Assembly (NCBI RefSeq): GCF_016545825.1
Contig: NC_052621.1
Coordinates: forward strand, 25,012,940 to 25,076,939
Reading direction: 5' to 3'
Source of the DNA: Eucalyptus grandis
Lineage: Eukaryota; Streptophyta; Magnoliopsida; Myrtales; Myrtaceae
DNA length: 64,000 nt
The translations under genes and the position numbers were made by a program. Each line of letters begins with the position of its first letter. Positions within the stretch are counted from its first letter, which is position 1. The notes under the pieces were generated by a model. It was not told where the DNA came from, ran no database searches, and saw nothing but the letters and a program-made list of their open reading frames with translations. This document shows, in pieces, positions 36,255-47,590 of the stretch.

Positions 36255-39041
36255 TCAGACTCTACGCAATCCTAGAGATTTTACATGGCCACAAAACACA
36301 TCTCTAGATATTGGCTTTGTCATAGGATCTGCTACCATTCTATGCGTAGATATGTACTTTTGTAAGTTCACATCCTTTCGTGCAACCATATCTTTTACAT
36401 AGTTATACTTGGTATCTATATGTTTGGTCTTGCCATGATACTTTGGATCTTTGGTGTACGCTATAGCTGCTTGGCTATCACAGTTAACCAATAATTGATT
36501 TGTAGCTTTCTCAATAACACCTAAATGATCCAAGAATCTCTTAAGCCAAACTCCTTCTTGTACTGCTGCTGATAATGCCACAAACTCAGCTTCCATCGTG
36601 GATAAGGCTATGCACGTTTGCTTCTTACTACTCCATGATATGGCGCCATTGCTCAGTAAGAAAGCAAATCCTGAGGTAGATTTCCTTTCATCTAAATATC
36701 CTTCCCAATCAGCATCTGAATAGCCTTCAAGTCGCAGATCCTTTCCTTGGTAATTCAACTTGTAATCAGCAGTTCCCTTCAGATACCTCAGTATTCTCTT
36801 AACGGCCTTCCAATGTGCTGGACTTGGATTGGATTGGTATCTACTCACCATTCCAACTGCAAAACATATGTCGGGTCTTGTACACATCATAGCGTACACC
36901 AAGCTCCCAACAGCACTTGCATAAGGAACATGCTTCATTTGTTCCTTCTCTTGTGGAGTCCCTGGACACAGTCTATGGCTCAACCCTTCACCTTTTGCAA
37001 TAGGAGTGTCTATGGGTTTACAATCTTGCATACGAAATCGTTCAAGAACTTTGTTTATATAAGTTTCTTGCGAAAAAGACAACGATCTCTTCGAACGATC
37101 TCTTGAAATCTTAACTCCAAGAATGTATGCAGCCTCACCCATATCCTTCATCTCAAATTCATTATCCTGATCCAATGTCTCAAATAGGGAACAATCTTCT
37201 CATATTTCGCCATTCTTAGGAAATTCATCATCTAGGAATGTGACATCTCGTGATTCAAACTCAGTTATACTCCCACTTTCGTGCTCACCTATGAACACAT
37301 ACCCTTTCGAGTGTTCTGAGTATCTTATGAAAATACTCTTCTTTCCTCTGGGACCCAATTTCCCAAACTTGTGAGAGGACTCATGTGTATAAGCAACACA
37401 ACCCCATGGCTTAAGAAAACTTAAGTCCGGTTTTCTACTTGTCCATAACTCATATGGAGTGGAAGTAACTGATTTGGAAGGCACCCGGTTAAGTATATAC
37501 GCAGCAGTTAACAATGCATCACTCCAAAAGGTGATAGGTAAGTTAGCATGCGTCATCATGGACCTAACCATTTCCAGTAGGGTTCTGTTTCTTCTCTCCG
37601 CAACACCATTTTGTTGAGTAGTATACGGAATAGACAACTGTCTTTCTATTCCTTTTTCATCACATAATCTTCTGAACTTATCAGATAAATATTCTCGACC
37701 TCGATCGGATCTCAATACTTTTATTTTCTTGTCTAATTGATTCTCTACTAGGTTCATAAACCTTTTGAAACAACTTATTGCTTCAGATTTATGAGAAATC
37801 AAATAGACATATCCGAATCGAGTATAATCATCAATAAAAGTGATGAAATAAACAGCCCAATGCCTTCCTCTCACATTCATTGGACCACAGACATCAGAAT
37901 GGATTAAATGCAGAGAAAATTCAGCTCTTTTACATTTTCCAAATGGTTTCCGTGTCGTTTTCCCTTCTAGGCAATGCTTACATATGGGCAAATCGACTTT
38001 TTCAATGTTGCCCAACAAGCCCTCTTTGGCTAGTCTATTCATACGTTGTTGGCCAATGTGACCAAGTCTAGCATGCCACACATTCACATCATTATCATAT
38101 GAATTAGGAGACGTGATAAGGGAATAACAAACATTTGCATTAACATACTCAATATCTAATACAATGAAACCATCCAGAAAATAACCACAACCATAGTAGT
38201 TTGTATCCAAATACAAATCTACACCTCTATTATGGAAGTTCATATTAAAACCTAGTCTAACCAACACTAAAACAGACACTAAATTCCGACGAATCTCCGG
38301 AGCATACAATACATCATGTAGGAATAAAGTGCGTCCACCACGCATATTCAGTTGGCATGTGCCAATTCCTTTTACTTCAGCTCGGGAGTTGTTTCCCACA
38401 TAGACCCACTTAGTTCCAGTTGGTACTCGTCGAAATTCCACGAAGGATCCTCTATCCTTCGCTACATGGTCTGTCGCTCCTGAATCTACAGTCCACAAAG
38501 GATTAGACTCAGTCAAGAATACAGAACTCGACACAAAAGTAAAGTTCTGAAAAGTACAAGGGGTGTTTACCTTCTTTGGCTCACGACAATTGCGAGCATA
38601 GTGACCCTTCTTGTCACAATTGTAACACCTCACCCTTGACATTTTCTTCACTTGAGGACGTTTTCCTCTGTTGTGTTGGTTAACTTTTGATTTCTTGCAA
38701 CAAGGACTTGATCCTTTGCAATCCCACATATTGAACGAATCAATATGCTTGCGCTTAGAGCTCAAAGCCCTTTCTGAGCTAGAACCAGCATTGTAAATGT
38801 CTATTTTCGACTCAAATGCCATTAGACGGTCCTCTACTAGCTCAAGGTGGCGCACGGCATCCTCAAGATCTTCCATAATATGGTCAAGAGCTTCTAGTGC
38901 TTCTTGCTTTTCCAGCACATATTGGACTTTCATGTGCCAAATTTCATAGTTGTCACCATTGAGCTTTTCACATTTGTTTAGCTCGGCAACTATGCTCTTT
39001 GCGGCTGAAGCCATTGATCTGAACACATCAAACATATGCAC
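36255..39041 (-). pseudogene. Copia gag-protease-integrase-RNase H polyprotein with RT removed
   Basis: The frame 37200-39041 (613 codons) holds a gag N-terminus (NGDNYEIWHMKVQYVLEK), a CCHC zinc knuckle CYNCDKKGHYARNC, the protease motif WTVDSGATDH, the integrase HHCC region (WHARLGHIG ... CKHCLEGK), and integrase core motifs (FIDDYTRFGYVYL, NGVAERRNRTLLEMVRSM). It ends at a single TGA (37200-37202). The next frame, 36255-37175, is in the same phase and carries the end of RT and RNase H (FEMKDMGEAAYILGVKISRD, DERKSTSGF, STMEAEFVALS). The central gag and the RT catalytic part are missing relative to usual copia proteins, apparently both by in-frame deletions. The element cannot supply its own reverse transcriptase. 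Confidence 0.88.
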
Positions 39042-39393
39042 GAATTATTAATGCCTATCATTTATGCATCCATTTTTACATAGACCCATCATGTTAATGA
39101 ATAATTTCAAGTAAGGCTTCAGAATCAAAAGGTCACTACGTTTCCAATCATCCTCCAAAAATCCTAACTTAAAACTATCATTAATATGATTGTCATATGC
39201 AAAATCAATTCTATGAAGCTACAAAAACTTCTAAAACTACCCACAGTTAATTACCCACAGCAACCAGCAATAACAGAAAGCAACAAATAATAGACATCCA
39301 ATAAAACAATAATGCATTCAATTAACACAATTAGGTAGTAAACATTACATAATATGTCCACAAATCACACTTAACATATATCAGCCAATACAA

Positions 39394-39831
39394 CTAACAC
39401 CAAGTCAGCACACGAACTTGGAAAGATCCTCTTTTGTTCAATTTCTTGATCTTTTCCCTTGAAACAATACAGTAATATTCATTTACAAAATCCATCACAA
39501 TTTTCTTATAGGAAGCAGCTCTGTTGACATCCCATATGCGATTCAACACATCTTGCCATTCAGGTGGAAGAGTGTTTATGAAAAATCGCACCATCTCTGA
39601 CTGTGACATAGGACGACCATTCCATATGAACTGTTGAATTTTCCCGTTGACTTCAAGGACATGATCAATTAAGTCACCTCTTTCCCATCGATGATCAATA
39701 AGCTCAGCTATCAACTTAGACAGCCTATCATTTTGTTCATCGGTAACTGCGCGAATAGGTGTGCGCAACCTCGGGGAGGCATTGTTCCTGCAACAAATGC
39801 AGAACAAATAAGGGATCACATTATAATCCAC
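39394..39831 (-). CDS. Gag-like ORF in the copia leader
   Basis: A 145-codon minus-strand frame lies upstream of the main polyprotein in element orientation. The segment with DHVLEVNGKIQQF and FFINTLPPEWQDVLNRI resembles the UBN2-type gag core of copia elements. It could be a displaced or captured gag piece that replaces the deleted gag core, or part of the original gag moved by rearrangement. The assignment rests on a short pattern. Confidence 0.4.
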   Translation of the reverse strand: MDYNVIPYLFCICCRNNASPRLRTPIRAVTDEQNDRLSKLIAELIDHRWERGDLIDHVLEVNGKIQQFIWNGRPMSQSEMVRFFINTLPPEWQDVLNRIWDVNRAASYKKIVMDFVNEYYCIVSREKIKKLNKRGSFQVRVLTWC

Positions 39832-39859
39832 ATAGACTTAATTGAAAAAAAGAAACATA

Positions 39860-40566
39860 TTCTTTTCCCCTTTTTTTTTTTTTGGGGTCAACGTTCAACG
39901 GTCAACGGTGGTCAACGGTCGTTGGACGTCGGATCGGGAGCCCGGTCGGGCCGGTTCGGGCGAACCGATGGCACATGCCGCACGCGTGCGCAGGATGACG
40001 TCACGCAGACGTCATTCGGCACGTGCGGCGCGCGTGCCGGCGTCCTCGGGTCAGGTCGGGTCGCCGGTTGGGTCGCCGGCCGGTGACCGCCCGGCCAATT
40101 GGCGTCATTGCGACGTCATCATGACGTCACCCCAGCGGTTATTTACCGTTGGGTGATGTCATGTTGACGTTAGCATGCGTCGGTCCGCGGACCGACGCGT
40201 GTCGGTTCGCCCACCGGCGGCGCGCACGCGCCGGTTCGCCGACCGGTGCGTGTGCCGCACGCGCTGGGCGAGCTTGGCGCTTCCGGGCGCGTCACGCCCA
40301 TGCGCAGCACCTTCTAGCCGCGCGTGTGGGCACGTGCGGTGTTGCCCGGCGGCGCTCGATGCATCGCCAGACTCGTCTCGACGCCCCCTTTCTCCCTATG
40401 CCATCAGAATTTGATTTTGAGTTATGAAAACTCGGAAAAATGGCCGAAAAGCGCTCGGGTGTCGGGATTTCTCGCCTCGATCCGTACGGTCGAAACACTT
40501 TCGCGAAAAATCAATCAAAAACATCAAAACAGATCAAGAAAACGTGAACTAGGGCTCTGATACCAA
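39860..40566 (-). other. GC-rich leader of the copia element
   Basis: This lies between the 5' LTR and the gag-like ORF and is rich in CG dinucleotides and short repeats such as GGTCAACGGT. The overlapping frames on both strands look like composition artefacts. Confidence 0.5.
40552..40565 (-). other. Primer binding site of the copia element
   Basis: The minus strand reads TGGTATCAGAGCCC one base after the 5' LTR end. This is the standard complement of the plant initiator-Met tRNA 3' end and fixes the element orientation. Confidence 0.9.
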
Positions 40567-41003
40567 TGTTGGGAATGACTGATCCCCGAAAAACCGGATT
40601 CGACACTAAATCGAACCCCTAAATCAATGCGGAAGACGAGCCCGGGAAAACGAACACGTATCACCGATCCTAAAGTACACCACGGATTCGAGCGTACCTT
40701 TTAGCCACAGATTAAACACCGACGCCGTCGAGGAAGAGAAACTTGGTCTGTTCGATCCGGTGAAGCAAAATCGCCTTTGAAGGGAAGAAAAAAGTGCCGT
40801 ATGCTTTACTGTTTTTCTTTTTTTGGAGAGAGAGAGTGCGCGGGAGAGGAGAATACGTACGTTGATTATCCAAGAGGTGTCATCTCTCTCTCTCTCCTCC
40901 CTTTTATACCTCTCTCCTTCCACGGGCCCTATTCCCGTGGGCCGGGCTTTCTAGGCCCAACTTGGGCGGACGAGCCTTGAGCCCAATTTTAATAAAGCCT
41001 TCA
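40567..41003 (-). repeat. 5' LTR of the copia element
   Basis: 437 bp. In element orientation it runs TGAAGGCTTT to CCCAACA and is nearly identical to 34719-35155. Confidence 0.92.
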
Positions 41004-41060
41004 GTTAAGATGCATGATTTGATTAGATAGATGAGATTACAAATCATGGGTTGGGCCTAG
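41004..41060 (+). pseudogene. NB-ARC pseudogene, right part with MHD motif
   Basis: The plus strand right after the copia element reads VKMHDLIR, a stop, then MRLQIMG. That is the MHD motif region at the end of NB-ARC domains. Removing the element and one copy of the target duplication joins it directly to the left part at 34718. No LRR follows that I can recognise. Confidence 0.7.
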
Positions 41061-41335
41061 GACTAAAGGTTGGATCTAGAGGCCCTAACCCTGGACCTTG
41101 GAAGTTTACCCAAGGATTTACGAGGGTTTGAAACAAACCAACACCTAGATCCAAGGCCTGAGATTACGACCTGAACATAGCACCTAAGCAGACCTTGATG
41201 CCAAAATTGTGACCTCAGAGACTTGATGGACAACAATCACCCCTTACAAAATCCACGTTCAAGGGGCTAGCATTCGATTCATAATCCTCATTGTCTCAAG
41301 TTAGGTGTCAAAGTCTAGAACCAATGGAGGGTCAT

Positions 41336-43345
41336 TGTTGCGACCTAATTTTCGAGTAAACCACCTAGGGTTTAGGCTAATAGATTATTAAGTCTTAGAC
41401 TTGACTCGGGCTCTTTTAAGCCCATACCAATTTGCGATTTAAGTTCAAATTTTCAACATGCAAATAGATTTTATCTAGGAGTTACCATTAATTAGTTTAT
41501 GGTAGGTCGATTAGACACCTAAGTAAAATAATGAGAGAATAATTTTACTCCTACGAACTAGAAACTTTGGGTACGGAGATTTGGTTACACTAGATTTCTC
41601 TAATATCATTTTGGTACTATTCTTTTTATTTTTAAAAAAGTTTTTGCAAGTAGTTTGGATTTATTTTAATTTAAATCACTATCATGCAAAAAAGTGATCA
41701 CATGGGTGCTCAATCATCATTAAGCATTCAATGAATTAAACAAATTGTATCAAAAGAATTAAATGCAGAAAGCATACAATTTTTTTTATCTCGAAATTAA
41801 AACATGTAATTTAACTACATGACATAATTTTACTAACAAGCAAATTCTAATTAAATGAACCTATTATGCGAACTATTTGACACGCACCTAACATTTTTGT
41901 ATTTTTTTATTTGAAATTCGAAATTAATAAAACCCTAATTAAACTATCCAAAATAAATAATTTCTTAATATGTTTAAGGGATTAATTTGACTTATACCCT
42001 ATCCTATCTTAGAAAAATATTTTTTAGAAGAATGGGATTATTAAAATGTGCAAAGATTATCTAAGCCCTTATATATATAAATCAATCCTAATTTTCCAAA
42101 AATTATCTAAAAGTGCAATACTAAAAAAATGCAATCCTAATTTATTAAATCAACACACTTCAATGCAAGATTTGATTTTTGATTTTGATTTTTGATTTTT
42201 TTTAGTGTTTTTCAAAACAAGCAATTATCAAGTAAACATTATATCTAAACTAATCAAGATATTCATCAAATAAAAGATTAAAATAATCAAAAACATAATC
42301 AGTCGTCTCACGAATTAAATTAACGATTACTTTAATCCTAAACATCACAACATATAAGAAAGTTCAAAATAATTAGGAATTTGATTCGAAATTTTATGGA
42401 CCAAATTAATAACTATAATGATTCAAGAATCATAATACTATTAAAATGCCCATAAGATTAATATAATTATAAAATGATCCAATGTCTTACGGATCAAATT
42501 AATAATTACAATAATTTTGGGCAAAACCTACAGATAATGCTTACAATATTCTTAAATGAACATCGAGATCCAATGTTCCAATTTGAGCAATAATAACTAA
42601 ACTTGATAATAGGAAATTAAAAAAATAATAATAAAAGAAAAAAACTACCTTGACCTTTCTTTTGCAAAGCTTGGGGACCCATAACTCAGTTGCTCGGCAG
42701 TGGCTCAAAGTCAGGTCACTTTGATGGTGGGTTGCCGAAGCTCCGGTGAGGATCGGTGGTGGGCGATTGGCGACGAGCAGACCGGCGGGCAAATGGGTGG
42801 AGCAGCTCGGGTTGTAGGGCTCGGAGGGGAAGCCCGAGCAGCGTGTAGGGATCGCGAGAGATAGGGCGACTTCGGATGGCCGTAGGGCGGTAGCGGCGTC
42901 GAGTAGAGGCAGCGGCAAGAGCGGGCAAGACCGAGCAGAAGCAAGTAGCAGATGAAACCTGGCCTGATGCGGTGGAGCAAGAGCAGCATCAGTCAGCACA
43001 AGAGACGGCAAGCGAAAGTGGAGCAGAGATGCCGGGTATTGGGCTGGGCAGATCGCGACAAGGGAAGGGGGTCGCTCGGGCGTGCGGTGCTAGGTTGTGG
43101 CTACAGAAGCGGCGAAGACCGGCGGGTCAGCCGACGTTGGGCAGATGTGGGAGCATATGCAGCTTCGTGGGCTTCACGGACGGTGACCAGCGGGGTGGAG
43201 CTTAGGATAGCAACAGGGCGGCGGTCGCGGGTCAGTAGCAGCTTCTGGCATTACTGAGCGGCGCGTGCACAGTGGAGCGAGTGCGACGGCGCGGGTGCAA
43301 CGATCGGTGCAGGTGTGCTTGCGAATGGAGGTTGGCGGTGGCATT
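41336..43345 (+). other. Possible start of a large LTR, beginning TGTTGCGACC
   Basis: TGTTGCGACCTAATTTTCGAG resembles starts of large Ty3-type LTRs. An AT-rich stretch and then a GC-rich part at 42660-43340 follow, as in the LTR at 23.0-25.2 kb. The open frames in 42540-43395 occur on both strands and look like GC artefacts. No matching LTR end or second copy was found in the window. Confidence 0.3.
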
Positions 43346-44273
43346 TGTTGGAGAAATCTTCGTGAAGTATTTTGAAGCTGACAAAACGTTTCCATCAGTC
43401 TAGTCTGAAGATTTGCAGACTCTACTATTTAAAGTCTGAAGACCTCCAGACTGCCAGACTCGAGACTCAAAGTCTATTTTCATTAACAGTTTCTAATTCA
43501 TTGAAGAAAGGCTATCCAGAACTGGGTGTTTCATTGAGGATTTGACCTTATCGACGGGAGAAGATCTCTTGGCTGGATATGACATAACGGAATCCTTTAT
43601 TCGAATCAAGATTGATTAAGGATCCGATGATTGGCAAAGTATACTTGGAAGATTCTACTTATGGAAATCGAGATCCTGATTGTATGGGCGAGCAAGATTG
43701 ATGGGCTATCAACATATTCCTTAAATAGCTCGAATGATCTTCCTAATTGATTCTGTCCAATGGGGAGGTTGGAAGAATTCCTTTGGTAAGTGCCAACGGG
43801 TATGCTGGCATAAAGGTATATATAAGGAAGACGTTCCAGTTGTTCGAGAGAGTGCATGATAGAAGAATTCCAAAGTGTGAAGCTCTTTGTTCTTAGTTAA
43901 TTCATTTGCTGAGCGAAATCTTGTATGCAAAAGATAGTCTATTTTCGTGAGAAACCTTGAGGAAGTGTGGTAGAGTATCTACACTGTGGAACCAAGGAGA
44001 ACATTGCTGTAACATCTCTTTTATTCATAGTGAAATCCAGCCGGTGGGCTGTCAGCGCGGAAGAGTGGACGTAGACTTAAAATAAGTCGAACCATTATAA
44101 ACCTTGTGTTCAATTTTCTCTTCCCTACTCTATGCTTTACTTTGATCATAATTCATTTTGTTAACCAAAGGAGAACTTCCTTTCTATTGTTTGCTCTCTT
44201 ATCTCGAGAAATTTTTTTTTTTTACCTATTCACTTCCCTCTAGGTGCTTATACTAGCTATCTCAGCGTCAACA
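43346..44273 (+). mobile_element. Probable solo LTR (copia-like), 928 bp
   Basis: The segment starts TGTTGGAGAA and ends GCGTCAACA, with TG...CA ends. It contains a TATA-like run (43817-43826) and a leader-like TTTATTCATAGTGAAATCCAGCC. It interrupts GC-rich DNA that resumes on the other side. The flanks GCATT and GCTAC do not match, so a target duplication is not shown. Confidence 0.45.
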
Positions 44274-44468
44274 GCTACAAAGGCGAGTGGCGCGGTGAAG
44301 AGGCAGGCGTGGTCATCAAGTGTTGAGCATAGTCGCTGGACGCCGGGAACAACGGTGCTCGCGAGGATGTGTAGCGGTGGAGGCTCGGGACCAGCGAGGA
44401 AGCGCGAACGGGACCCGTCCTCTCCTTCTTCTTCCCTGTTTCTATAATTTCTTTTTCTTTTTCCTTTT

Positions 44469-45236
44469 GGCTGCGTTTGTTAAAAATTGTTTCTATTCCT
44501 AGGAACAAAAATTTCTATTTTTTTGTTTAGGGGAAAAAAAAGGAATGAAACGCGTTTGTTTGCGTTTTTGTTCCAAAATTATTTTTTTATTCCCAAAAAC
44601 ACATACGGAACATAAACAAGAAACAAAAAAAAAGTTGTTTATTGTTTTTGGAACACATTTTAAGAACACTTTTTCTTTCTCTTTTTTTTTTTCTTTTTTT
44701 TCTTTTGCTGGTCACCGGCCTCGGCCATGGCCGGTAACCGGCCATCGAGGGCCGGTGACCTCGTCGGAGCGTTGCCGGCCCCTGGCGAGGCCAAGCTCAC
44801 ACCAGGCTAGGCGAGCTCAAGCTCACCTAGCCAAGGCGAGGCCGAGCCTCGCCCAGCTACAGCAAGGCTCAGCCTTGCCGAGGGTCGGCGAGCCTCGCCG
44901 TGGCTAGGCGAGGCCGCCGGCCCGCCGGCCGGTCGCCGGCCATGGCCGAGGCCGGTGAACGGCCAAAAGAAGAAAAAAAAAAAGGAAAAAGAAAAAATAA
45001 ATAAGAAAATAAGAAGAATAAGAAAGAAAATAGAAAAATAAAATAGAAATATTAAAAAATTAAAAGAAATAAAAATTATACAAATTTACCAAACGTGTTT
45101 TTATTCTTTTTATATTTTTGGAACAGATTTACCAAACGTGTTTTTTTGTTCAAAAATTGTTCCCTGAAACAGAAATACTTTTTTCTTTTTTTGTTCCGAG
45201 AAACAATTTTTAAACAGAAATGTTACCAAACGCACC
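44469..45236. mobile_element. Foldback/MITE-like element, relative of 28769-30270
   Basis: The ends are inverted: GGCTGCGTTTGTTAAAAATT at the left, and GGTGCGTTTGGTAACATTTC read inward from the right. Internal TTTTTGTTCC motifs and a GC-rich self-complementary core (44715-44960) match the element at 28.8 kb. It has no coding capacity. A TAA target duplication is not evident here. Confidence 0.55.
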
Positions 45237-46249
45237 ATTTCTATCTCTCCCGTTACTCTCACGTCTTCTCTCTATGTCACTCTCTGCTAACTTCTTTTAT
45301 TTGCTGCTGCTTTTCTTTCTTTGCAGCTTGTCAGAGAGGAAGAGACAAGACTTCTCTTGGACGAGAAAGAGGGGAGGGGGTTTCCTCTTCCTTTTTTTCT
45401 TTTTCACGAAATTCTTCCTCTTTTCACTATGTCCCTTATGAATTTTTTTTTTGGCCAATTCTCCTCACGTTTTTTTTTTTTGCTATGAATTTCTTTTTGT
45501 TCTCCTCTCAAATTTTGCTCCCGAAACTTTTTTGGTCTTTTCCCTCGAAGATCGAACGGAAGAGCCCCTTTTTATACGCAACGAAATTGAGCTCCTATAT
45601 GGAAGAAGCAAAATTTTCTGCTTCTTTTCGATTGCATTTTGCACGGCCAAAGCGTAATCTTCACGATTTTAGTTCATTTTCTTTCCTTTGTTCACGCCCA
45701 TCAATGATTGAAAGATCTAATGTTTCTTTTATTATGTCAAAAATGCATATTACCTGAAAGATTAACACCAAATATATATCCCGTTTGAAATATTCCATCG
45801 AAACCTTCTAATTTTCAGCAAAATATACCCCTCGGTATATATCGTTTGAATATATAAAATATTTAATGAATATATCAAATCGTTATTTCTTATCATAACA
45901 AGATGTGCCTAAAATTATATGCATAGCATATAATTTTATTTTTTTGGGTTAAAATTAATGCATAATTTTTATGCAAAAAATTAATGACTGGGTCGTCAAA
46001 ATTTAAATGTATATAACTGTCCCTCTTTGAATGTGAGCTCGCAGAGGTTGCCTTCAAAGACAAATTGAGACCTAAATTTTAATTATGCACATGCATTAAA
46101 TGATTTTTGATGGAAAATGAATTCCTTTTTTTTTTTCAAAGACAATTTATGTGATGCATGAGAATGCTAATATAAATGGTGGTAAAGGGAGCTACTTGGA
46201 ATAACTTACCTTCGAAGAGAGTGAAGTAATTCAAGATAGTTGGTGTTAC

Positions 46250-46850
46250 ATGTCTAGAACTCGTACCTTTCTACGGTTGCCCATAATAGTAACGAGGTTT
46301 TGTAAGGAGACTACTTTCCTAGGACTCGTACCTCTCTACGGTTGCCCCGTATGGTAGTTTTTGGTTGTCTAGGATCTAAACCTTTCTTTTGTCGCCTTGA
46401 TGAAAAAATTGGTTTCTCAGAACCCGTATCTTTCTACGATCGCCTGAATTGGAAACAATTGTTATCTAGGACCCGTACCATTCTACGATCGCCTAAACGA
46501 TGACTCACTTTCCAGAACTCGTACATTTCTATGGTCGCCTCAATGGGAAACATATGTTATCTAGGACTCATAACATTCTATGGTTGCCTAAACGGGGATT
46601 CCTTTTCAGGACCTGTACCTTTTTACGGTCGCTTAAATAGGAAACGGCTTTTCCAAGACCTGTACATTTCTATGGTCGCACAAATGGGAAAACACTTGCC
46701 AGGACCCGTACCTTTTTACGGTCGCTTGAATGGGAAAACATATATTGTCTAGGACCCGTATCATTTTATAGTCGCTCAAACAGGATATCATTTTTCCAGG
46801 ATTTCGTACCTTTCTACAGTCGCCTGAATGAGATGTCAAAATTTTGGAAC
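46250..46850 (+). repeat. Degenerate tandem array, 46-50 bp units, about 12 copies
   Basis: Each unit carries a core like AGGACCCGTACCTTTCTACG followed by GTCGCC and AATGGGAAA. Unit length varies because of small indels. The open frames through it are by-products of the repeat. Confidence 0.85.
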
Positions 46851-47024
46851 CCGAAATACCTAGATCCAGACTAAGATATAATGAGAAAGATCAAAAAACA
46901 TTTACATCCAAAGTGAAATGTTTAGATGAAAATATTTTGTGACATTCAGATTCAAACTAAGATGTCAATAATTGATTGAAAGATTTTGGTGAAATCTATA
47001 AACTCTCAATTTCTGAAAAGGAAC

Positions 47025-47590
47025 TCAAGTTATAGAAGCATGCTGAGTCTATGAAAAGAACTTTGGGCTACGGAAGCATGCTAGGTCGATGAAAAGGACT
47101 TTGGGCTACGAAAGCAGTTTAGGTCAATATAAAAGACACCAGGCTATGGAAGCATGCCGGGTCGATGAAAGGGACTCTAGGCTACGAAAGCACGCCAGGT
47201 CAATATAAAGGACACCGAGCTACGGAAGCACACCAGATCGATGAAAGGGACTCTAGGCTACGAAAGCACGCCAGGTCAATATAAAGGACACTGAGCTACG
47301 AAAGCACGCCGGGTCGATGAAAGGGATTTTGGGCTATGAAAGCATGTCAAGTCAATATAAAGGACACCGGGCTACGGAAGCACGTTGGGTCGATGAAAAT
47401 GACTCTAAGTTACGAAAGCGCGCTAGGTCAATATAAAGGACACTAGGCTACAGAAGCACGCTGGGTCGATGAAAATGACTTTGGGCTGTGAAAGCACGTT
47501 AAATCAATATAAAGGACACCGAGCTACAAAAGCATGCCGAGTCAATGAAATGGACGTTGGGCCACAAAAGCACGTCAGGTCAATATAAAA
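47025..47590 (+). repeat. 38-bp tandem array in alternating A/B dimers of 76 bp, about 15 monomers
   Basis: One monomer type has AGCACGCCAGGTCAATATAAAG and the other AGCACGCCGGGTCGATGAAAG after a shared GGGCTACGAA. They alternate regularly from about 47105. It is non-coding. Confidence 0.88.

Larger units (their letters stand above)
34719..41003 (-). mobile_element. Ty1/copia LTR retrotransposon, non-autonomous derivative
   Basis: Two direct LTRs of 437 bp (34719-35155 and 40567-41003) differ at only about eight sites, so the insertion is young. Coding and tRNA primer signals show it lies on the minus strand: the 5' LTR is the right-hand copy. The internal region carries a leader, a gag-like ORF, a gag/protease/integrase frame and an RNase H frame, but no reverse transcriptase core. 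The flanks GTCAG (34714-34718) and GTTAA (41004-41008) each differ by one base from GTCAA, a likely original target duplication. It sits inside an NB-ARC gene. Confidence 0.92.

Noticed and set aside
40149..40560. Arg/Ala-rich frames near the copia 5' LTR
   Set aside because: They sit in the GC-rich leader of the element, opposite to its coding strand, with no motif.
42540..43395. Frames up to 156 codons on both strands
   Set aside because: GC-rich part of probable LTR DNA; there is no conserved motif and they coexist in several frames.
45095..45757. A 220-codon Phe/Ser-rich plus frame
   Set aside because: It crosses the end of a foldback element into pyrimidine-rich DNA; the composition comes from poly-T runs.
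46250..47590. CRISPR-like regular repeats
   Set aside because: Units are directly adjacent and degenerate, with no unique spacers, and the genome is a plant.
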